A stretch of 43,261 bases of DNA from an uncultured Clostridia bacterium (GCA_934247125.1 CAKQIZ010000006.1:1-43261); one strand, 5' to 3'; shown: positions 33,828 to 40,517, numbered from the stretch's first letter. Made by a program: numbers and translations. Notes: generated by a model from the sequence alone, not told the origin.

Positions 33828-34199
33828 ATGCAGCTTGTACAGGGTAATACGGTGATCGTCGCGGGCATGGCCGTAGGCGAATTCAAATTCGGCGAGGCCG
33901 GCGAAAAACGGACTCCCAGATGCTCCTTCTCCATCTACCTGGGCAAGGACAAGGACGGCGCGGGCAAGTACGCCAACTGCGTCGCCTGGGGCGGCCTGGC
34001 GCAGTACTGCAGCGGCATCAACGAGCGCGACACGGTGCTGGCCTGCGGCAGGGTGGATGAGCACGAGTATCAGGGCAAGCGGTATCGCACGCTCAACTGC
34101 GACTTCGTCGTCTATCTGCCGACCGGCGGTGAGCAGGCGGGAGACCAGAGGCCGATGGGCAAATTCCAGCCGGTGGACGACGGGGAGCTGCCCTTCTGA
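33828..34199 (+). CDS. ssb: single-stranded DNA-binding protein
   Basis: The 123-residue protein begins MQLVQGNTVIVAGMAVGEFK and carries an OB fold (about 1-100): TPRCSFSIYLGKD, YANCVAWGGLAQYC, DTVLACGRVDEHEYQGKRY and LNCDFVVYL. The acidic C-terminal tip ends DDGELPF, the usual protein-interaction tail of SSB (DDxxPF type). It coats single strands made by replication and by the YqaJ nuclease. It lies directly after the Cys-rich partner in the recombination cluster. Confidence 0.88.
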   Translation: MQLVQGNTVIVAGMAVGEFKFGEAGEKRTPRCSFSIYLGKDKDGAGKYANCVAWGGLAQYCSGINERDTVLACGRVDEHEYQGKRYRTLNCDFVVYLPTGGEQAGDQRPMGKFQPVDDGELPF

Positions 34200-34223
34200 G
34201 GGCGCTGAAAGGAGGACTAGATC

Positions 34224-34622
34224 ATGGCAACCTACAGCATTACGGGTACCTGCATGTACTGCGGCCAGATGGCCACGCTCAACGCCAGCGAGCCGATGGA
34301 GGGCGCGGAGGCCAACAAGTATATCTCTTGGCATTGCTCCTGTGATCAAGCCAGACGCATGCGCAACGCAAATGAAATGTACGGCAAAATCGAATCGCTT
34401 GTTGGGAGCGAGTGCTCTCAATATGGATTTATGCCGGAGAGCGAAGAAGTGTGTACGATGCTTTCCGGATTGGTGAGAGCCGTTGCAGATGGTCTTGCGA
34501 ATAATATTACACTCAAGCTCCCGTGCGGCGACACGTGTAAAATCAATACGGATAAGGATGGCAACCCACAAGTGGTACGCACGCTGAAACGCATAAGGAA
34601 GATGCAATATGGCCTGGATTGA
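34224..34622 (+). CDS. hypothetical Cys-rich protein (132 aa)
   Basis: ATG 34224 follows AAAGGAGG. CMYCGQMATLN and HCSCDQARRM make a four-Cys/His zinc-ribbon-like N-terminus (about 10-48). A helical middle (EEVCTMLSGLVRAVADGLAN) and a beta stretch with LPCGDTCKINTDKDG follow. The DNA here is visibly AT-richer than in SSB or the initiator, so it may be a later acquisition. It overlaps the initiator gene by 14 bp. Function unknown. Confidence 0.65.
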   Translation: MATYSITGTCMYCGQMATLNASEPMEGAEANKYISWHCSCDQARRMRNANEMYGKIESLVGSECSQYGFMPESEEVCTMLSGLVRAVADGLANNITLKLPCGDTCKINTDKDGNPQVVRTLKRIRKMQYGLD

Positions 34623-35490
34623 ACTACATCAGAGCCTGCCGACCCACATCAAGACGTATCAACTGATGGATGAGCTGGGGATCAGTCAGGCGGAGGCGGT
34701 CGGGCACATGGCCATGCTGTGGCTGTGGGCGCTGGATAACGCGCCGGACGGATACATTATGCGGCTGCGGCCTGGGTTTATCGCCCGGGCCGCGGGATGG
34801 AGCGGCGATCCGGAGACCTTCTGCCGTGCGCTCCTTGCCAGCGGATATGTCGATGAGGACGGGCGGCTGCACAAGTGGGATGCGTACACATCGGCATACA
34901 TTGTCGCCAGAGATCAAGCCGAGCTCAAGCGTGAGGGGAACCGCCGGAGGCAACAGTCCTATTATAATAGGAAGAAAGTCCCCCAACCTAACGCCCAACC
35001 TAACGCATCAGAAAGCGTTAGCCTAACGCGTGAGGAAACGTTAGATGCTGAAGACTTAACACGTGAGCCTAACGCCAAAAAAAATGTTAGCCTAACGGGG
35101 CTATACCATACCATACCTAACCATACCGTACCCAACAATACCAACATAACCCAACCGGGGAGTACCACTACTACCGCGTGCGCGCGGGAGGGTGGTGGTG
35201 GTAGTGGTATGCCCCCGACGGGGGAGCAGGTTAGGGAGTACGCGGAGACGCTGGGGCTGCAGATTGATGCAGATCGATTTGTCACGATCAATGCGGCCAA
35301 CGGCTGGCGCGATGCGAAGGGTGAAGTGATCAGGGACTGGCGACGTTGGCTGCTGGGGACGGCGAGTAATCTGGCCAAGGCGGCGAAGGCCCAGGAAGAG
35401 GACGATCTGACACAGCCCGACCCACGAATCGCGGGGTTGGAGCAGCTGAAACGCAAGTACATGGCCGAAGGAGGGGTCAGCAATGAATAA
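34609..35490 (+). CDS. replication initiator (DnaD-like / replisome organiser N-terminal type)
   Basis: The 293-residue protein starts MAWIELHQSLPTHIKTYQLM, the winged-helix opening of Firmicutes phage replisome organisers (about 1-110: AVGHMAMLWLWALDNAPDG, RALLASGYVDEDGRLH). The middle (about 125-205) is low-complexity Asn/Pro/Thr because the DNA there consists of origin iterons. The C-terminus (about 205-293) has a helical DnaD-like part: REYAETLGLQIDADRF and NAANGWRDAKGEVIRDWRRW. It would bind the internal origin and recruit the helicase loader encoded next. Confidence 0.87.
   Translation: MAWIELHQSLPTHIKTYQLMDELGISQAEAVGHMAMLWLWALDNAPDGYIMRLRPGFIARAAGWSGDPETFCRALLASGYVDEDGRLHKWDAYTSAYIVARDQAELKREGNRRRQQSYYNRKKVPQPNAQPNASESVSLTREETLDAEDLTREPNAKKNVSLTGLYHTIPNHTVPNNTNITQPGSTTTTACAREGGGGSGMPPTGEQVREYAETLGLQIDADRFVTINAANGWRDAKGEVIRDWRRWLLGTASNLAKAAKAQEEDDLTQPDPRIAGLEQLKRKYMAEGGVSNE
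34987..35098. other. intragenic replication origin with iterons
   Basis: CCTAACG occurs five times directly (34987, 34999, 35022, 35068, 35091). Inverted copies lie at 35015-35021 (GCGTTAG) and 35039-35044 (CGTTAG). GCGTTAGCCTAACGC (35015-35029) is a perfect inverted repeat. The array lies inside the initiator gene, as the lambda origin lies in gene O. A CCATACC-rich tract (35101-35150) adjoins it and may be the unwinding region. Confidence 0.85.
35163..35209. repeat. inverted repeat next to the iterons
   Basis: TACCACTACTACC (35163-35175) pairs with GGTGGTAGTGGTA (35197-35209) at 12 of 13 positions over a GC-rich loop. A second small hairpin, CCCCC-GAC-GGGGG, follows near 35212-35224. These may be primosome or pausing structures of the origin. 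Confidence 0.65.
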
Positions 35491-36031
35491 GGTGGAGACC
35501 ATCACCCTGATGCAGACGATTATTGCCATGTATCCGGGGACACAGATCAGGATGGATGAGATCAGCGTGGGCGTGTGGCACGAGATGCTCAAGGATTTGC
35601 CCGCCGAGGTGGTGGGCGCGGCCTGCAAGCGGATGTGCGCCACACTCAAGTACCCGCCGAGCATAGCCGATATCCGGGGCGCGGTGGCCGATGCGGCGAA
35701 GGATGCGCAAGGCACGCTGGCCGCAGGTGAGGCCTGGGCGCGAGTCAAGAAGGCAGTGAGCCTGTACGGATACTATCGGCCCGATGCGGCGCGCAAAGCG
35801 CTGGGGCCAAAAATCTGGCGGGCGGTCGAAATGATCGGGGGTTGGCAGGAGGTGTGCGCCGGAGACGAGGATACCAGCGTGCGCAGCGCACAGTTTGAGC
35901 GCAGGTACAATGCCATGGTAGCCCAGGAGAGCGAGCGAGTACAGATCCCGGAGGCGGTGCGCGCGGACATGGCGCGGCTGACCGGGCCGCTGATGGACAA
36001 GCTCATGATCGGAGGTGCGGCAGGTGAATAA
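35483..36031 (+). CDS. helicase loader / G39P-like protein
   Basis: The 182-residue protein contains TITLMQTIIAMYPGTQIRM, WHEMLKDLPAEVVGAACKRM and YPPSIADIRGAVADAAKD (about 5-75). This is the N-terminal domain of SPP1 G39P-type helicase loader/inhibitor proteins. The rest is helical with RKALGPKIWRAVEMIGGWQ, similar to host-interacting parts of these loaders. It lies right after the initiator and overlaps it by eight bases. It probably brings a host replicative helicase to the origin, since no helicase gene is seen in the phage. Confidence 0.82.
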   Translation: MNKVETITLMQTIIAMYPGTQIRMDEISVGVWHEMLKDLPAEVVGAACKRMCATLKYPPSIADIRGAVADAAKDAQGTLAAGEAWARVKKAVSLYGYYRPDAARKALGPKIWRAVEMIGGWQEVCAGDEDTSVRSAQFERRYNAMVAQESERVQIPEAVRADMARLTGPLMDKLMIGGAAGE

Positions 36032-36548
36032 GCAACTGAGCCTCTTCGACGGCGCGCGCCAGCGCCCAGTGGACAACTACGCCAACCGCGGGCTGAGCCT
36101 GGAGCGGGCGCTCGAGCGGCAGCACGAGGAGTACATGGCGCAGGGCAAGGCGCTGATCACGAGGCAGTATGATCCGAGCGTGGTGGTCGATTTCCCGCTG
36201 GCGCGGATCATCGGCCAGGCAGCGGTGGACTATGTCGGGGTGCTGTCCGACGGGCGCTGCGTGGCGTTCGACGCCAAGGACTGTGCCGGCAAGCGCCTGG
36301 AGCTGAGCCGACTTCGGCCGCATCAGGCGGCATACCTGGCCAGCGTGCAGTGCATGGGCGGCCTGGCGGGCGTTCTGGCGCGCTTTGAGCGCGCGAGGGT
36401 ATATTGGGTACCCTACGAGCTTTGGGCGGCTCAGAGGGGCTTGTGCGCGGCCAGAGAGCACGGCCGGGGAAACAAGTCCATCGCCGAAAAGGACCTGGGC
36501 GAGGAGCTCAGGGTGGATGGGTATGACTGGATGGGGGTGGTACGATGA
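36024..36548 (+). CDS. RecU-like Holliday junction resolvase
   Basis: GTG 36024 follows GGAGG by eight bases and lies eight bases inside the loader gene. The 174-residue product has the RecU layout: NYANRGLSLERALERQHEEY, then VDYVGVLSDGRCVAFDAKDC with the Asp and (D/E)xK residues (about 68-87). LRPHQAAYLASVQCMGGLAG follows with the conserved Gln. RecU enzymes cut four-way junctions; phage versions resolve branched DNA before packaging. Confidence 0.82.
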   Translation: MNKQLSLFDGARQRPVDNYANRGLSLERALERQHEEYMAQGKALITRQYDPSVVVDFPLARIIGQAAVDYVGVLSDGRCVAFDAKDCAGKRLELSRLRPHQAAYLASVQCMGGLAGVLARFERARVYWVPYELWAAQRGLCAAREHGRGNKSIAEKDLGEELRVDGYDWMGVVR

Positions 36549-36844
36549 CGAGCAATGAGTACGCGAAGGCGCGCAAGGAGATATGCCTGAGACTTGGCCG
36601 GTGCGTAGTGTGCGGACGTAATCCACATACCGCAAACAGCCAGCTGTGCACAGAGTGCGCGGCCAGAGCGGCAGCACGGCAGGCGGCCCGCAAGGCCAGG
36701 CGCGCGGAAGCAGGGCTGTGCCTGAGATGCGGCAAGCCGGTGGATAGCGAGTATAAGCATTGTACGGCGTGCCTGGAGCGTGAGCACCAGCTCAAGGCGG
36801 CGCGCAAGACGCAGAAGGAGGGTGAGCATGATACAGAGCGATAA
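36545..36844 (+). CDS. double zinc-ribbon protein (99 aa)
   Basis: The product has two zinc sites: CVVCGRNPHTANSQLC with TEC (about 20-38), and CLRCGKPVDSEYKHC with TACLERE (about 60-80). They are joined by a basic Arg/Ala helix (ARAAARQAARKARRAEA). It resembles HNH-adjacent or nucleic-acid-binding zinc proteins but lacks an HNH motif. ATG 36545 overlaps the RecU-like stop. It may bind DNA or RNA in early infection. Confidence 0.7.
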   Translation: MTSNEYAKARKEICLRLGRCVVCGRNPHTANSQLCTECAARAAARQAARKARRAEAGLCLRCGKPVDSEYKHCTACLEREHQLKAARKTQKEGEHDTER

Positions 36845-37133
36845 GGAGTTGATTCAGGCGCTGCGGACGCTGGCAAAGGCCATGGACGAGATGCCGGGCG
36901 GCTATAGCTACAACACAACCGACCGGCTGAGGGCCGCGGCTGACCGAATTGTACAACTGGCGCAAGCCAATCACGATATAAGGCATCTGTGGTACAAGGG
37001 CAAGGAGATGTGCGTAATCTGCGCACACAAGTGCGTCAATACGGACGTTGACTACTGCTCGGACTGCGACAAGGAGTGCCCTTGCCCGACGTGCGAGGGC
37101 GAGAATTGGGAGGAGGCAAATAGCAATGGCTGA
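36828..37133 (+). CDS. Cys-rich hypothetical protein (101 aa)
   Basis: ATG 36828 follows AAGGAGGGTGAGC. Residues about 1-50 are helical (ELIQALRTLAKAMDEM, RLRAAADRIVQLAQAN). The C-terminal part carries a dense Cys/Asp cluster: CVICAHKCVNTDVDYCSDC, then CPCPTC. This looks like a treble-clef or RING-like zinc site. It overlaps both neighbours by a few bases. Function unknown. Confidence 0.68.
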   Translation: MIQSDKELIQALRTLAKAMDEMPGGYSYNTTDRLRAAADRIVQLAQANHDIRHLWYKGKEMCVICAHKCVNTDVDYCSDCDKECPCPTCEGENWEEANSNG

Positions 37134-37503
37134 GTTTACTGAAGTCATGCGGCAAGCGAAAAGGATGTGCGCGGCGCACGGCGGCATGTGCAACAGCCGC
37201 AATTGTCCGCTGGACAACGGAGAAGCTTGCCGACTTGCCGCTGATCAGGACGACGTGGATTACAATGAAGTGGAGCGAATCATAATGGCCTGGGCGGCGG
37301 AGCACCCGGCGTCGAGGTATCCGACGTGGAATGAGTGGCAGAATAGCATGTTCCCGGACAGGGGCCGAGACCCAAGCCCGTGCGAATTCGATGATTGCAG
37401 CCGATTTAAGTGCAAAGAGAAAAACTGCGGACAATGCATGGATGAGCCCATCCCCGCCGACATCGCCGCGAAGCTGGGGATTAGGCCGATTGAGGAGGGG
37501 TGA
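37126..37503 (+). CDS. Cys-rich hypothetical protein (125 aa)
   Basis: The product starts MAEFTEVMRQAKRMCAAHGG and has CNSRNCPL, then a helical middle (VERIIMAWAAEHPASRYPTW) common in small Firmicutes phage proteins. A second Cys cluster (CEFDDCSRFKCKEKNCGQC) follows. The stop is one base before the start of the radical-SAM-like gene. It is not a recognised enzyme. Confidence 0.68.
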   Translation: MAEFTEVMRQAKRMCAAHGGMCNSRNCPLDNGEACRLAADQDDVDYNEVERIIMAWAAEHPASRYPTWNEWQNSMFPDRGRDPSPCEFDDCSRFKCKEKNCGQCMDEPIPADIAAKLGIRPIEEG

Positions 37504-37504
37504 A

Positions 37505-38311
37505 ATGAAAATGGGAAGCAAAACGAAAATCGACTGGGCAGACGTGACCTGGAACCCGGTGACCGGCTGTCTGCACGGATGTGAATACTGCTACGCGCGG
37601 AGGATTGCGGAAAGGTTTGGTGGAGGCTGTCGTGTAGCACCACATTATCACGATGTCGAAGACCCGGTTGAAAATGTAGGTGTGATCTGGGAGTATCCCA
37701 CTGGAAAGCCCCACGTTTTAGATAAGCCGTACTTCGACGCAAAAGCCGAGAAGACCGCCCCTTACCCGTATTTCTTCGACCCGACGTTTCACCGCTATAA
37801 GCTGGACGAGCCGCAGCGCTGGAAAAAGCCGCGCAACATCTTCGTGTGCAGCATGGCCGACCTGTTCGGGGATTGGGTGCCGCTGGAATGGATTCAGCAG
37901 GTATTCGAGGCTTGCGAAGCAGCGCCTCAGCATCGGTATCTCTTTCTCACCAAGAATCCGAAAAGATACATAGAGCTGCAACTCGAGGGAAAGTTGCCAA
38001 AGCAGCACTGGTACGGCACATCCGTAACGCGCAAGGATGACAGAGATTTTTTCTCGCTCGGTTACAATACGTTTATCAGCATCGAGCCAATACTTGAATC
38101 TTTTTCGTATCGGCAGATGGTTCAGCCATGGGCGATTCTCGGCGCTGAAACGGGAAACCGTAAGGACAAGATTGTCCCTAAAAAAGAATGGATAACGGAA
38201 CTGGTTGATTATTACAGCAAGTTCGGGTACACAAAATTCTTCATGAAGGACAGCTTGCGCGGCTTGATGGGCGCAGACTTCCGGCAGGAATTTCCGTGGG
38301 AGGAGGGCTGA
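37505..38311 (+). CDS. Gp37/Gp68-family (DUF5131) radical-SAM-like protein
   Basis: The 268-residue protein begins MKMGSKTKIDWADVTWNPVT and continues GCLHGCEYCYARRIAERFGG. The cluster motif CxxxCxxC (Cys about 22, 26 and 29) is the radical-SAM iron-sulphur signature. Other family landmarks are KKPRNIFVCSMADLFGDWVP, YLFLTKNPKRY, WYGTSVTRKDD, ISIEPILESF and WAILGAETGNR. The fold resembles spore-photoproduct-lyase relatives. The family is common in phages; its substrate is not established. AGGAGGGG precedes ATG 37505. Confidence 0.9.
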   Translation: MKMGSKTKIDWADVTWNPVTGCLHGCEYCYARRIAERFGGGCRVAPHYHDVEDPVENVGVIWEYPTGKPHVLDKPYFDAKAEKTAPYPYFFDPTFHRYKLDEPQRWKKPRNIFVCSMADLFGDWVPLEWIQQVFEACEAAPQHRYLFLTKNPKRYIELQLEGKLPKQHWYGTSVTRKDDRDFFSLGYNTFISIEPILESFSYRQMVQPWAILGAETGNRKDKIVPKKEWITELVDYYSKFGYTKFFMKDSLRGLMGADFRQEFPWEEG

Positions 38312-38313
38312 AA

Positions 38314-38556
38314 GTGAGTTATATCGACTGGGAGCTGGCGGAGTATCCGGAGCGCTACAAGCGATTGTGCTGCAATCGGGTGATCGATGAGGTGACGCTG
38401 ACGCATGTGATTTGCAATGTGGATTGCCCGGAGGGTGTAAAACATGAAGATTTTGTTAAGATAATGAATGAAATTGCAGAAACCCTGGAGAAGGTGCCGT
38501 ATGTCAAGATTGAGGTGCCAATCGACCTCAGAGGGAGGGATTATCATGAGCAATAA
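38314..38556 (+). CDS. small hypothetical protein (80 aa)
   Basis: GTG 38314 follows GGAGGAGGG and is two bases after the previous stop. The product MSYIDWELAEYPERYKRLCC is alpha/beta, with a central VTLTHVICNVDCPEG and a helix (DFVKIMNEIAETLEKVPY). No domain is recognised. It overlaps the Lar-like gene by 11 bp. Confidence 0.62.
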   Translation: MSYIDWELAEYPERYKRLCCNRVIDEVTLTHVICNVDCPEGVKHEDFVKIMNEIAETLEKVPYVKIEVPIDLRGRDYHEQ

Positions 38557-38926
38557 GCCAGCGCCGAGGTGCCCGGGGTGCGGGAAGGAAATGAAACTGA
38601 TTGAAGTGGAGAAGAACACTTGGCAATACTGGTGCAAGGATCTGCGTTGCGAATGGAAATCGCCGATTGTGTGGTGCCCGGGTGAGATGGGCAAGGATTT
38701 TGCGTACAAACAAGCCATGAAGCGGTACACGAGGAACCCGTGGATTAGCGTCAGGGACGAGCTGCCGAAAGAAGAAGGCAAATACATTGTCTGTACGGAA
38801 AGGGGCAGCGTTTATTGCACACGATTCTACAAGGGTGGTGGATGCGAAGGGATATTTAAAACCGATATAAACACTCATATCACCCACTGGATGCCGATGC
38901 CCCTGCCGCCGAAGGAGGGAGAATGA
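38546..38926 (+). CDS. Lar-like zinc-ribbon fused to DUF551, possible anti-restriction protein
   Basis: The 126-residue product has an N-terminal zinc ribbon (about 8-45): CPGCGKEMKLIEVEKNTWQY and WCKDLRCEWKSPIVWCPG. It resembles Lar-type restriction alleviation proteins. The C-terminal half (about 68-126) starts WISVRDELPKEEGKYIVCTE and ends THWMPMPLPP, the DUF551 signature. Lar proteins reduce host type I restriction; the role of DUF551 is unknown. AGGGAGGG precedes ATG 38546. The two-part layout suggests a fusion of two small phage families. Confidence 0.75.
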   Translation: MSNKPAPRCPGCGKEMKLIEVEKNTWQYWCKDLRCEWKSPIVWCPGEMGKDFAYKQAMKRYTRNPWISVRDELPKEEGKYIVCTERGSVYCTRFYKGGGCEGIFKTDINTHITHWMPMPLPPKEGE

Positions 38927-38929
38927 CCT

Positions 38930-39124
38930 ATGATTACGATCAGCTACTGGGTGCTGGCGGTGATTCTGCTGGCGCTGGGCGCGGCGGCCTATGGACTGGG
39001 ACGATTGAGCGCGGAGCTGAGGGCCGAGAGGCTGCGGTTTGCCCAGCTGATGATCCTGCGCCAGCTGTCGGAGAGCGGCGACGTGGAGGTGCGCGTGAGC
39101 GGGAAGGAGCGGCAGGATGAGTAA
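38930..39124 (+). CDS. small membrane protein (64 aa)
   Basis: The product MITISYWVLAVILLALGAAA has an N-terminal membrane helix (about 3-24). A charged helix (SAELRAERLRFAQLMILRQL) and an acidic end follow. GAAGGAGGG lies 11 bases upstream. An alternative frame from ATG 38923 has a nearer ribosome site but encodes a low-complexity Gly/Arg sequence. The end overlaps the next gene by eight bases. Confidence 0.62.
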   Translation: MITISYWVLAVILLALGAAAYGLGRLSAELRAERLRFAQLMILRQLSESGDVEVRVSGKERQDE

Positions 39125-39338
39125 GTACCAGAGCTACGACGACTACAGAGCCGTATGCCCGTACTACAGGGGCGCGCACGCCAACGAGCTGCTGTGCGAC
39201 GGGGCATGCGAGGGGGCGAGGACGTTGGTGGTGCGCTTCGGCCAGGTGCGGCAGCTACGGGTGCACAGGGCAAGGCACTGCGACAATCTCAAGGGGTACG
39301 ATCGATGCCCGTTGTACAGGGCGCACAACACGGAGTAA
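39117..39338 (+). CDS. small Cys-rich protein, last gene of the early operon (73 aa)
   Basis: MSKYQSYDDYRAVCPYYRGA, CDGACEGAR, HCDNLKGYDRCPLY and a short tail make a four- to five-Cys zinc site. AAGGAGCGGCAGG precedes ATG 39117. The pattern is frequent in small Firmicutes phage proteins near replication genes. A bidirectional terminator follows at 39345. Confidence 0.65.
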   Translation: MSKYQSYDDYRAVCPYYRGAHANELLCDGACEGARTLVVRFGQVRQLRVHRARHCDNLKGYDRCPLYRAHNTE

Positions 39339-39344
39339 GATAAT

Positions 39345-39369
39345 GGGCCGGGATTTCTCCCGGCCCTTC
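39345..39369. terminator. bidirectional terminator between convergent early operons
   Basis: GGGCCGGGA (39345-39353) pairs with TCCCGGCCC (39358-39366) over a four-base loop. It lies seven bases after the stop of the rightward operon and three bases from the stop of the leftward operon. The T runs are short on both sides. Confidence 0.8.
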
Positions 39370-39371
39370 GC

Positions 39372-39575
39372 TTATTCTGTGGGCTTCTTGGGCACGCGCC
39401 AGCCGACATAGTGGCCGTGCTTGACGCGATGATCGACGTACGGCTCTTCTGAGTCGATCACCCAGTTGCGGCCGATCTTCTGCGCGGTGGCAAAGCCTCC
39501 GGAGGCGGCGCGCTTGCGGATTGCACTGTGGTTCAGGCTGAGTTTTTGGGCGTATTCGGCCAGCGAGATCAGCAT
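39372..39575 (-). CDS. small HTH protein, excisionase-like or Aca-like
   Basis: The 67-residue product is MLISLAEYAQKLSLNHSAIR, then RAASGGFATAQKIGRNWVID and a basic Trp/Arg-rich end. It has a MerR/Xis-type winged helix-turn-helix over residues 1-45. AAGGAG precedes ATG 39575. It is the last gene of the leftward operon and lies 27 bases after a solitary CRISPR-repeat-like hairpin. An integrase directionality factor and an anti-CRISPR-associated (Aca) autoregulator are both plausible from size and fold. The sequence alone does not decide. Confidence 0.75.
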   Translation of the reverse strand: MLISLAEYAQKLSLNHSAIRKRAASGGFATAQKIGRNWVIDSEEPYVDHRVKHGHYVGWRVPKKPTE

Positions 39576-39602
39576 TTTAAGTACACTCCTTCGTGATGAT
39601 TC

Positions 39603-39631
39603 GTTTCAATCCACGCCCCAGGCGGGGCGAA
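39603..39631 (-). CRISPR. solitary type I-C CRISPR-repeat-like unit (not an array)
   Basis: On the minus strand, positions 39631-39603 read TTCGCCCC, loop GCCT, GGGGCGTGGATTGAAAC. The six-bp stem CGCCCC/GGGGCG followed by GTGGATTGAAAC is the consensus 3' part of type I-C repeats (general form GTCGC-stem-GCGTGGATTGAAAC). The loop is about three bases shorter than usual. No second copy was found. It lies six bases after the stop of the 209-residue gene and before the HTH gene, so it is within the operon mRNA. Confidence 0.85.
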
Positions 39632-39636
39632 TGCGG

Positions 39637-40266
39637 TCAGGCGTGCTCATTGGATTCGGGCAGGGTATCGAGCAGTATTTTCATGTGGCACTGTCCAGTC
39701 ATCATGCCGGTCACGACGGCAAACGCGCGATCCAGGCCGCGGATTTGGCCTTTGAGGCTGCGTTCGCTACCGTCGGCGATTTCGTCGGGCATGCGGCGGC
39801 GGTCCTGCCTGATCCGATCCTCATCATCCAGCATGAGCCGGAGGAGCTCTCTGGCGATTTCCGCACGGGTGGCATCCAGGGTATCGAGGATGGGCTTGTA
39901 GTAGCCGATCTGCACGCTGTGCGGGTTTTTGAGTGGGAGAGAGGTGATCCACTCGGCCGCGCCTGCGCCAAAGCAGCTGCGCAGTACCTCATGGGTGGAG
40001 TCGTCGTCGCCGTACTTGGGCAAGTCGGTGCCGACCGCGAACCAGTAGTCCAGGATGCTCGGGTAGGTGTCGCCGAAGTGGTAGCAGTCCATGTCGTCGT
40101 CGTTGTAATCGTCCATGCTCTCATAATACACGGGGGAGCCGCAGGTGGTGAGGCACACACGGTCGGTGCCGGGATCGTGGAGCAGGTAGCAGGTCTCGGG
40201 GGCGTTGTCGAGGGTGTATGGGGTGACGAGGACGCGGTTGAGGATGTTTGCGTACTTGGTGTCCAT
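39637..40266 (-). CDS. acidic hypothetical protein (209 aa)
   Basis: The start at 40266 (MDTKYANILNRVLVTPYTLD) follows AAAGGAAA by about seven bases. The product has TCYLLHDPGTDRVCLTTCGS, then an Asp-rich stretch (MDDYNDDDMDCYHFGDTYPS) and LDYWFAVGTDLPKYGDDDS. A helical C-terminal half (EIARELLRLMLDDEDRIRQD) follows. The strong acidity in residues 45-95 would suit DNA mimicry or protein binding, a feature of some anti-CRISPR and anti-restriction proteins. That link is inference; no family is recognised. Confidence 0.68.
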   Translation of the reverse strand: MDTKYANILNRVLVTPYTLDNAPETCYLLHDPGTDRVCLTTCGSPVYYESMDDYNDDDMDCYHFGDTYPSILDYWFAVGTDLPKYGDDDSTHEVLRSCFGAGAAEWITSLPLKNPHSVQIGYYKPILDTLDATRAEIARELLRLMLDDEDRIRQDRRRMPDEIADGSERSLKGQIRGLDRAFAVVTGMMTGQCHMKILLDTLPESNEHA

Positions 40267-40292
40267 TGTGATTTCCTTTCTCCCGGTCTTTC

Positions 40293-40308
40293 GCCCTCCC
40301 GGGAGGGC
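40293..40308. repeat. 16-bp perfect palindrome between operon genes
   Basis: GCCCTCCCGGGAGGGC (40293-40308) is perfectly self-complementary and lies between two minus-strand genes. Each gap in this operon has a GC-rich hairpin-like element, and the CRISPR-like hairpin occupies the last one. Confidence 0.75.
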
Positions 40309-40316
40309 TAGTAGAA

Positions 40317-40517
40317 TCACTCGGGCCAGTTGCATCCGTTGGCAACTGCACCAATTTTGAAATAGTCCGAGAACTTGATGCCAGGGACCATAACCAAGCG
40401 GCTGAGGTTAAGGCAAAACGTCTTCGCGTCCGGCGCGTATGCAAGATGTGGGAAACGGGCGATGGCCTTGTCGTAGATCGGGAGGTCCTTCGCGGGGCTG
40501 TTGGGAGTGATAGTCAT
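40317..40517 (-). CDS. hypothetical protein (66 aa)
   Basis: The product MTITPNSPAKDLPIYDKAIA continues RFPHLAYAPDAKTFCLNLSR and ends GAVANGCNWPE. It has a compact alpha/beta look and two Cys residues. AAAGGAG lies seven bases before the start. It is the third gene from the leftward promoter and has no recognised family; small size and operon position make it a candidate host-takeover or anti-defence protein. Confidence 0.62.
   Translation of the reverse strand: MTITPNSPAKDLPIYDKAIARFPHLAYAPDAKTFCLNLSRLVMVPGIKFSDYFKIGAVANGCNWPE

Noticed and set aside
38923..39120. A 65-codon frame starting at ATG 38923
   Set aside because: The product is low-complexity Gly/Ala/Arg, whereas the overlapping frame from 38930 encodes a clear membrane helix.
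39603..39660. A CRISPR array in the phage
   Set aside because: Only one repeat-like unit exists; no second repeat, spacer or cas gene was found, so it is described as a solitary unit.
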